Virus record (IMG/VR): IMGVR_UViG_3300024520_000275
Span: 1 to 34,436 of that record
Origin: a virus
Reading direction: 5' to 3' (one strand)
Length of the DNA: 34,436 nucleotides
Shown: positions 30,819 to 34,436 of the stretch, in pieces
How the letters are laid out: each line of letters starts with the position of its first letter
Numbering within the stretch: position 1 is the first letter of the stretch
Program-made: the position numbers and the translations under genes
Notes under the pieces: model-generated
What the model was told of the DNA's origin: nothing
The model's input: only the letters and a program-made list of their open reading frames with translations
Databases searched by the model: none

Positions 30819-31168
30819 TGAAAACTATACTACTATTATGTTTAATGACAACAATATCCTACGGACAGGTTTTTATTGAAACAAAAGACACCATTCGAGT
30901 TAGGTATGGTGATGTGTATTGGGCAGAAGAAATGGTTTGGGAACACGCCTATGGCGATATATCAATAGGAAGTGAGAAGATGGTACTCAAACAGGATAGT
31001 ATCGGTATTGATTCAGTAAGGATTAAAAAATTATATTATTTTGAGTGTTATGATAGGAAAACACATAAATACAGACCCGATGCCGAACCAACATTATCTA
31101 TGTTTAATGATTACTACTGTGAAAAAGCCTATTTGGATTATGAAGAATATAAAATAATAAAGCCATGA
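30818..31168 (+). CDS. Secreted hypothetical protein (116 aa)
   Basis: Signal peptide MKTILLLCLMTTISYGQ with the GQ end typical of flavobacteria. The mature part is acidic and Tyr-rich (VFIETKDTIRVRYGDVYWAE; two cysteines near the end). No domain recognised. Its start overlaps the endonuclease stop and its end overlaps the next, also exported, gene by four bases, suggesting a joint role at the cell surface. Confidence 0.6.
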   Translation: MKTILLLCLMTTISYGQVFIETKDTIRVRYGDVYWAEEMVWEHAYGDISIGSEKMVLKQDSIGIDSVRIKKLYYFECYDRKTHKYRPDAEPTLSMFNDYYCEKAYLDYEEYKIIKP

Positions 31169-31689
31169 AAAATAAGAGACCCAATACATCAAGCAAACAT
31201 GAGTTACCTAACTATAATCCTATTTTATGGGTTATATTTATGTTTGCAGTCCTTATATTTATATCAGGTAACTGTCAAGGACAGACATTCGCAGAGGTAA
31301 GAGGTGGTTCTATCACTGATATAGATGGTGGTGGAGCTATAGGAGCTGGTTTAACGCAACATCTAGGCAAAACAACCCTATCCACTATGTTTAATGCATA
31401 CACTTTAGGAGGTGACAGCTATGATAGTTATGATTTAGAATTAGGTAGGTTAATAGGAAATGAAAGTATAGCTATATCACCGATAATAGGTTTTGGATAT
31501 AACAACCAAAGGAGTTATGTTAATATAAAAGATGGTACAGAATTATCATTAGGTGGTAATATATTATTCAATATACAAGGGCATAAGATTATGGCGTTAT
31601 ATAGATATAGGGATAATCTACATATTCTGTCAATGGGGATTAAATTAAAGCTGGTATTCAGCAAGAATAAAAAACATAGATTCTTTTAA
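31165..31689 (+). CDS. Putative outer-membrane beta-barrel protein (174 aa)
   Basis: A basic N-terminus is followed by an export signal (WVIFMFAVLIFISGNCQGQ, about 22-40). Then come alternating amphipathic strands with Gly-rich turns: ITDIDGGGAIGAGLTQHL, TTLSTMFNAYTLGG, IAISPIIGFGYNNQRS, and a last strand LHILSMGIKLKLVF. About eight strands fit a small OmpA/OmpW-size barrel. The Cys before QGQ could even act as a lipobox Cys (SGNC), although that is less likely. Phage barrels in the host outer membrane may block receptors against superinfection; this is inference. Confidence 0.55.
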   Translation: MKNKRPNTSSKHELPNYNPILWVIFMFAVLIFISGNCQGQTFAEVRGGSITDIDGGGAIGAGLTQHLGKTTLSTMFNAYTLGGDSYDSYDLELGRLIGNESIAISPIIGFGYNNQRSYVNIKDGTELSLGGNILFNIQGHKIMALYRYRDNLHILSMGIKLKLVFSKNKKHRFF

Positions 31690-31690
31690 T

Positions 31691-32050
31691 ATGAAAGCAA
31701 GTGAACTAAGGATAGGGAATTATGTAAAAGACCCTTACAACAAAGAGATAAGACTTGTATCTGTTGATAAAGATGCTAGTATGCTTAGTCCAATCCCATT
31801 AACAGAGGAATGGTTGTTGAAGTTGGGAGCGTTAAAAGATTTAATGACGAGCGGTTTATTTAAGATTAGATTAAAAGAATATACCCTAGAAATAATGATG
31901 AATGGATTTTCTGGTACATTAATAAAAGAACCTTCTTGGTGGATTACAATCAAGGGATATAATGATAAAGTTACATTCACCAAAATGTACGTCCACCAAT
32001 TACAGAACCTATACCACGCATTGACAGGAGAGGAACTAAAAATAAGGTAA
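31691..32050 (+). CDS. Conserved Bacteroidota phage protein (MKASELRIGNYV family)
   Basis: 119 residues. MKASELRIGNYV at the start, PIPLTEEWLLKLGA in the middle and YVHQLQNLYHALTGEELKI at the end are the three hallmarks of a family that I know from very many Bacteroidetes phages and prophages, function unknown. Apparently complete. The next gene starts on its last base. Confidence 0.8.
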   Translation: MKASELRIGNYVKDPYNKEIRLVSVDKDASMLSPIPLTEEWLLKLGALKDLMTSGLFKIRLKEYTLEIMMNGFSGTLIKEPSWWITIKGYNDKVTFTKMYVHQLQNLYHALTGEELKIR

Positions 32051-32220
32051 TGATAACAGAAAAAGAGTACCTGATATTTAAAGATTCTAGGGATAGGATG
32101 CAGAAGTCCTTAGTGCTTATCACAGAGCCAGCAGAACTATTAGAAGCTAGTAGGATACTAAAAACAATAGAGTCTTATAATAAACTTATTGAAGAGTATG
32201 AGTGTGCCAAAGAATTATAA
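32050..32220 (+). CDS. Small helical protein (56 aa)
   Basis: TAATG overlap with the preceding stop; TAA at 32218-32220. Charged helices with LLEASRILKTIESYNKLIEE. Not recognised. The next start lies inside its 3' end. Confidence 0.55.
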   Translation: MITEKEYLIFKDSRDRMQKSLVLITEPAELLEASRILKTIESYNKLIEEYECAKEL

Positions 32221-32338
32221 CGTAGAGGATTTCAGTACAGGACTCCTGGAACGACAATTAAAACTAGCTATTGAAAGGGAAGAATACGAATGGGCTGGTA
32301 AAATACATAACGAATTAAAGAAAAGAAACCATGAGTGA
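32198..32338 (+). CDS. Small UVR-motif protein (46 aa)
   Basis: LLERQLKLAIEREEYEWAGK followed by IHNELKKR matches the UVR motif, a helical hairpin that binds partners in UvrB and UvrC and recurs in small phage proteins. It overlaps its neighbours by 23 and 8 bases. Possible adaptor role; no enzymatic part. Confidence 0.6.
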   Translation: MSVPKNYNVEDFSTGLLERQLKLAIEREEYEWAGKIHNELKKRNHE

Positions 32339-32447
32339 ATTAGTAAGTAGTTGCTGCGGAGCATCGGATATTAGATATGAGGATTATGGAATCTGTCCAG
32401 ATTGCAAGGAACACTGTGATTTTATAGACTTAAACGAGGAACAGTGA
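32331..32447 (+). CDS. Small zinc-ribbon protein (38 aa)
   Basis: SSCCGASDIRYEDYGICPDC followed by KEHC supplies two Cys pairs about 13 residues apart, a zinc-ribbon layout. I know the CCGA...CPxCxEHC pattern from small phage proteins. Ends in a GTGA overlap with the next gene. Confidence 0.65.
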   Translation: MSELVSSCCGASDIRYEDYGICPDCKEHCDFIDLNEEQ

Positions 32448-32677
32448 GCAAAGCAGAGGAATTTAGAAAAAAATATTTAGGACTTCAATATAATCAAGTG
32501 AACACTTTAACCCCTTTTGCTATTGATGAAATGTTGCAAGCCTACGCAGACCAAGAGAATAAAGACAGGATTAAAAGAACCGATGAAGCAGTCAAACGAG
32601 AGGATTTTCATAATTCCGTTGGGGGTAAAATGGAGTATCTACAAGCATGGGTTAACAAACTAAAACAAGACCAATGA
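32444..32677 (+). CDS. Hypothetical protein (77 aa) with GTG start
   Basis: Starts with GTG at 32444, overlapping the preceding TGA; no ATG fits. Helical, charged, with FAIDEMLQAYADQENKDR. Resembles short phage proteins that carry the motif MxxYA. Function unknown. Couples to the next gene by ATGA. Confidence 0.6.
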   Translation: MSKAEEFRKKYLGLQYNQVNTLTPFAIDEMLQAYADQENKDRIKRTDEAVKREDFHNSVGGKMEYLQAWVNKLKQDQ

Positions 32678-32751
32678 AACCAGAAGAAAAAAGCATGAAA
32701 GCAAGGGATTTAATACAAGGTAATTATTATGAGGATGATTTAACCACCTAA
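32674..32751 (+). CDS. Very short peptide, possible remnant of the MKASELRIGNYV family (25 aa)
   Basis: ATG at 32674 in an ATGA overlap; TAA at 32749-32751. From residue 8 it reads MKARDLIQGNYYEDD, close to the MKASELRIGNYVKD start of the gene at 31691, then stops. It may be the stump of a decayed paralogue or a short regulatory peptide. Confidence 0.4.
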   Translation: MKPEEKSMKARDLIQGNYYEDDLTT

Positions 32752-32761
32752 AGAATAGAAT

Positions 32762-32989
32762 ATGAATATCTCAATTACCGAGTTAAGTACCCTAAACTTA
32801 ATAATAAGTGACTATGATGATAGGATAGAAGTGGTTGAGGTATTGTTAGGTGATATATTAGGAGACCTACAGAAAGGTGATACAGATAGTTATGAACTAG
32901 CTGATGACATCCTGGTAGACTTGGAAGTGTTCCACGATAGTAGGTTGTTATTATTAAGACTATTAAATGAAAGTAAATTAAAAGTATGA
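32762..32989 (+). CDS. Acidic helical protein (75 aa)
   Basis: Leu- and Asp-rich: VVEVLLGDILGDLQKGDTDS, then ADDILVDLEVFHDSRLLLLR. Probably a coiled coil. Not recognised. ATGA coupling to the next gene. Confidence 0.55.
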   Translation: MNISITELSTLNLIISDYDDRIEVVEVLLGDILGDLQKGDTDSYELADDILVDLEVFHDSRLLLLRLLNESKLKV

Positions 32990-33162
32990 AAGAAAGGATA
33001 GCGTTCCTCCAAAAGAGGATGAGGATAGCCTTACAAGACTTAGGTGAGAACATATCAAGCCTAGAGTATAGTAAAGAAAGATGTGATAAGCTGATAGATG
33101 AAAGTCAGATGCTTAAAGAATGGATAAGAGAACTTAAAGGATTTCCTAAAGATAAGGTATGA
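32986..33162 (+). CDS. Small coiled-coil protein (58 aa)
   Basis: ATG at 32986; TGA at 33160-33162. Two helices of mixed charge (KERIAFLQKRMRIALQDLGE, then SQMLKEWIRELKGFPKD). No motif. Overlaps both neighbours by four bases. Confidence 0.55.
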   Translation: MKERIAFLQKRMRIALQDLGENISSLEYSKERCDKLIDESQMLKEWIRELKGFPKDKV

Positions 33163-33260
33163 CTGGCAAAGATATAATGGTTATAAGTGTAAGTTGCTTA
33201 TATATGTTCATAATCGTAGTCTTTATATATAAAATAATAAGCAAGGATGACAAACTTTGA
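33159..33260 (+). CDS. Small single-helix membrane protein (33 aa)
   Basis: One hydrophobic helix (IMVISVSCLYMFIIVVFIY) and a basic end. ATGA coupling before it and a 14-base overlap after it. Function unknown. Confidence 0.45.
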   Translation: MTGKDIMVISVSCLYMFIIVVFIYKIISKDDKL

Positions 33261-33339
33261 GATATTAATAACTGTAGCTATGGTATACCTTATAGGTATC
33301 GCTGTAGGCATCCTAATAGCTAAAACAGATGAGGACTAA
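33247..33339 (+). CDS. Small single-helix membrane protein (30 aa)
   Basis: NFEILITVAMVYLIGIAVGI then LIAKTDED: one membrane helix with an acidic tail. TAA at 33337-33339. Adjacent to another tiny membrane protein, so the pair may act together. Confidence 0.45.
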   Translation: MTNFEILITVAMVYLIGIAVGILIAKTDED

Positions 33340-33463
33340 GAAGGAGGTAGAGGATAAGATAATCTTCCTGGAAGAACACTTTAAACAATGCCTCTTTGAA
33401 GTCAATAAAGAAGAGATAAGGATAATGATAAGCGAACTTAAATGGGTACTTGATGAGAACTAA
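33329..33463 (+). CDS. Small protein, first of a tandem paralogous pair (44 aa)
   Basis: Starts MRTKKEVEDKIIFLEEHFKQ and ends ISELKWVLDEN. The MRTKxE start and the (E/H)LxWVL end recur in the next gene. I know the short WVLG-ending protein type from many phages, function unknown. Confidence 0.55.
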   Translation: MRTKKEVEDKIIFLEEHFKQCLFEVNKEEIRIMISELKWVLDEN

Positions 33464-33602
33464 AGAAGAGATACTGCAACGTATAGATGAGCTACAAGAG
33501 ATTGTAGATACTCAACAGTATGCAAAGGATAAACCAGTGGGAACATATAAGGTAGTAATAAGTCACCTTAATTGGGTGCTTGGAAGATACTTCCAGGATT
33601 AA
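33453..33602 (+). CDS. Small protein, second of a tandem paralogous pair (49 aa)
   Basis: MRTKEEILQRIDELQEIVDT at the start and VVISHLNWVLGRYFQD at the end, parallel to the preceding gene. Overlaps it by 11 bases. TAA at 33600-33602. Confidence 0.55.
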   Translation: MRTKEEILQRIDELQEIVDTQQYAKDKPVGTYKVVISHLNWVLGRYFQD

Positions 33603-33619
33603 TAATTAAAACAAAGCAA

Positions 33620-33754
33620 ATGAGCAAAGTAGAGGAACCAATGAATTGGACTAAAAAACAGACACAACATTATGGGGCTTTCTTAGCTATACTTGGATTT
33701 ATTTTAGGTTGTATTGTTACTTATGGAATAATTATATTAATTCAAACAAACTAA
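33620..33754 (+). CDS. Small membrane protein (44 aa)
   Basis: Start set at ATG 33620; the frame is open upstream to 33572, but that part lies in the previous gene. Charged N-terminus (SKVEEPMNWTKKQTQHYG) and one membrane helix (AFLAILGFILGCIVTYGIII). The MSK start is like that of the GTG-started gene at 32444 (MSKAEEF). Function unknown. Confidence 0.5.
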   Translation: MSKVEEPMNWTKKQTQHYGAFLAILGFILGCIVTYGIIILIQTN

Positions 33755-33756
33755 AA

Positions 33757-34014
33757 ATGGAATTAACAAAAGAATTATTTAAAGATAAACCAGATTATAT
33801 TAACTGGTGCGGTGTAGATTATGATGGTCTTTTAAAGTTTGGGGTTGCTAAAAATCCAAGATACACTTGGGCATCTGAACGATGGAGAGGAATAGATGAA
33901 GTAGAAAAATATAGGGTTGAGAATAGTGGATTTAAACCTCTTACAAGTTTACATAAAAATTCTATTTTAGATGTGTATAAAAACAAACTAAAACAAGACT
34001 CGGAACACTTTTAG
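33757..34014 (+). CDS. Hypothetical protein (85 aa)
   Basis: Start chosen at ATG 33757, two bases after the preceding stop; an earlier in-frame ATG (33709) lies inside that gene. Soluble, Trp/Tyr-rich: DYINWCGVDYDGLLKFGVAK, then YTWASERWRGIDEVEKYR. No domain recognised. Last gene visible in the window. Confidence 0.55.
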   Translation: MELTKELFKDKPDYINWCGVDYDGLLKFGVAKNPRYTWASERWRGIDEVEKYRVENSGFKPLTSLHKNSILDVYKNKLKQDSEHF

Positions 34015-34033
34015 ACCTTTTACGTTATATAAG
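34003..34033 (+). promoter_or_regulatory. Candidate phage late promoter facing the right-hand non-coding region
   Basis: Plus-strand ACAC (34005-34008, versus ACAA elsewhere) and CGTTATATAAG (34023-34033), again 18 bases from the start of one to the start of the other. It overlaps the end of the last gene and would transcribe the non-coding region and whatever lies beyond the window. Confidence 0.4.
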
Positions 34034-34436
34034 TATAATTCCACTTATGCTTCCATATAGCGAGAGAAATCCAGGAAGAGTTATTAAGGAAACTTAGTTG
34101 ATAAGTTGGTGAGTGGGTAAGCCAAGGGAGGGAGACCATAATAGGTGCATATCTGTCGAGTGATATGATTACTAGCCCCTGCATCAACATAGAGAGGTTG
34201 CCTTTCTAAAAGTAATTTAACACTACTAATAGGAGAGGTGTGTAGAATGGTGAAAAAGTAACGAAACCGAAAATGGTAGAATTTGTAAGAGTGGTTAACT
34301 AAACCACCCAACATCCAAATCGCGTCTCTAACGCATTATCTTTCACTCAGTGATGCTAGACTATCAACCAGGTAGAGAAGTGCTCTTAGAATGGCTGTGA
34401 GGTAGCTTAGAATGGACGTTGAAGGGTTGTTAAAAG
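34034..34436 (+). other. Non-coding region with short repeats and hairpins
   Basis: No credible gene on either strand. TAGAATGG occurs three times (34243-34250, 34387-34394, 34408-34415), the last two within CTTAGAATGG copies spaced 21 bases apart. Hairpins: CATATC/GATATG (34148-34153, 34162-34167) and GTGGTT/AACCAC (34291-34296, 34302-34307). G+C looks higher and A-runs rarer than in the flanking genes. It could be a structured RNA, part of an origin or packaging region, or the start of an RNA gene cut by the window edge. No complete tRNA is visible. Confidence 0.5.

Noticed and set aside
33709-33756. Longer N-terminus for the last gene
   Set aside because: Those codons overlap the membrane protein before it; ATG 33757 follows that stop by two bases with an A-rich leader.
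34084-34314. 76-residue minus-strand open frame in the right non-coding region
   Set aside because: No start context, no operon overlap and no domain; it lies alone in a region with repeats and hairpins.
34376-34436. Possible tRNA at the right edge
   Set aside because: A GGTAGCTTAGAATGG segment recalls a D-arm, but the D-stem does not pair well, the loop is too long and the T-arm is not visible; the window ends before a decision is possible.

Overview
This window is most of a tailed double-stranded DNA phage (or prophage) of Bacteroidota, most likely of a flavobacterium. Evidence for the host group: Sec signal peptides ending in GQ or AQ, weak or absent Shine-Dalgarno sites, a textbook TAnnTTTG promoter box, low G+C, and many small genes of types I recognise from flavobacterial phages. 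HK97-type head genes, a 517-residue tape measure, gp10-like and terminator-like neck genes and a frameshifted tail-chaperone locus point to a long non-contractile (siphovirus-like) tail. No large terminase, primase, replicative helicase or DNA polymerase is present, so the genome continues outside the window. The left edge cuts through a gene.

Layout. (1) 1-6055, plus strand: a tightly overlapping early/replication operon with an ERF recombinase, an SSB-like protein, a RecA-fold ATPase, a sigma-like regulator, a DnaA-domain-IV-like protein, an HNH homing endonuclease and a PD-(D/E)XK Holliday-resolvase-like nuclease, plus many tiny genes. (2) 6047-30253, minus strand: late genes, read from high to low coordinates: Cys-rich protein, tail chaperone with a slippery T9 run, tail terminator/gp10-like proteins, tail and baseplate proteins, tape measure, XkdF protease, tail fibre and spikes, holin-like membrane proteins, M15 endolysin, decoration, scaffold, capsid, portal, connector, metallophosphoesterase and a putative unimolecular spanin. 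One plus-strand gene (10498-10896) interrupts this block and encodes a degenerate M15 peptidase. (3) 30327-34014, plus strand: a second homing endonuclease, secreted and outer-membrane-type proteins, then a chain of very small overlapping genes. (4) 34015-34436: non-coding, with repeats and small hairpins.

How the parts fit. ERF, SSB-like protein and the Hjc-like nuclease would form a recombination/replication module. The sigma-like protein could drive late transcription. I find a bipartite motif, ACAA then CGTTATAT starting 18-20 bases later, upstream of four minus-strand late units, with a fifth copy facing the right-hand non-coding region. It does not match the host TAnnTTTG box and is a candidate phage-specific late promoter.

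Most unusual points: the homing endonuclease that took over the first six codons of the resolvase gene and supplies a recoded copy in which every degenerate codon is changed but the peptide is kept; the chaperone locus in which two reading frames stay open for about 180 bases after a T9 slip site; the late-promoter motif; and the degenerate M15 gene.
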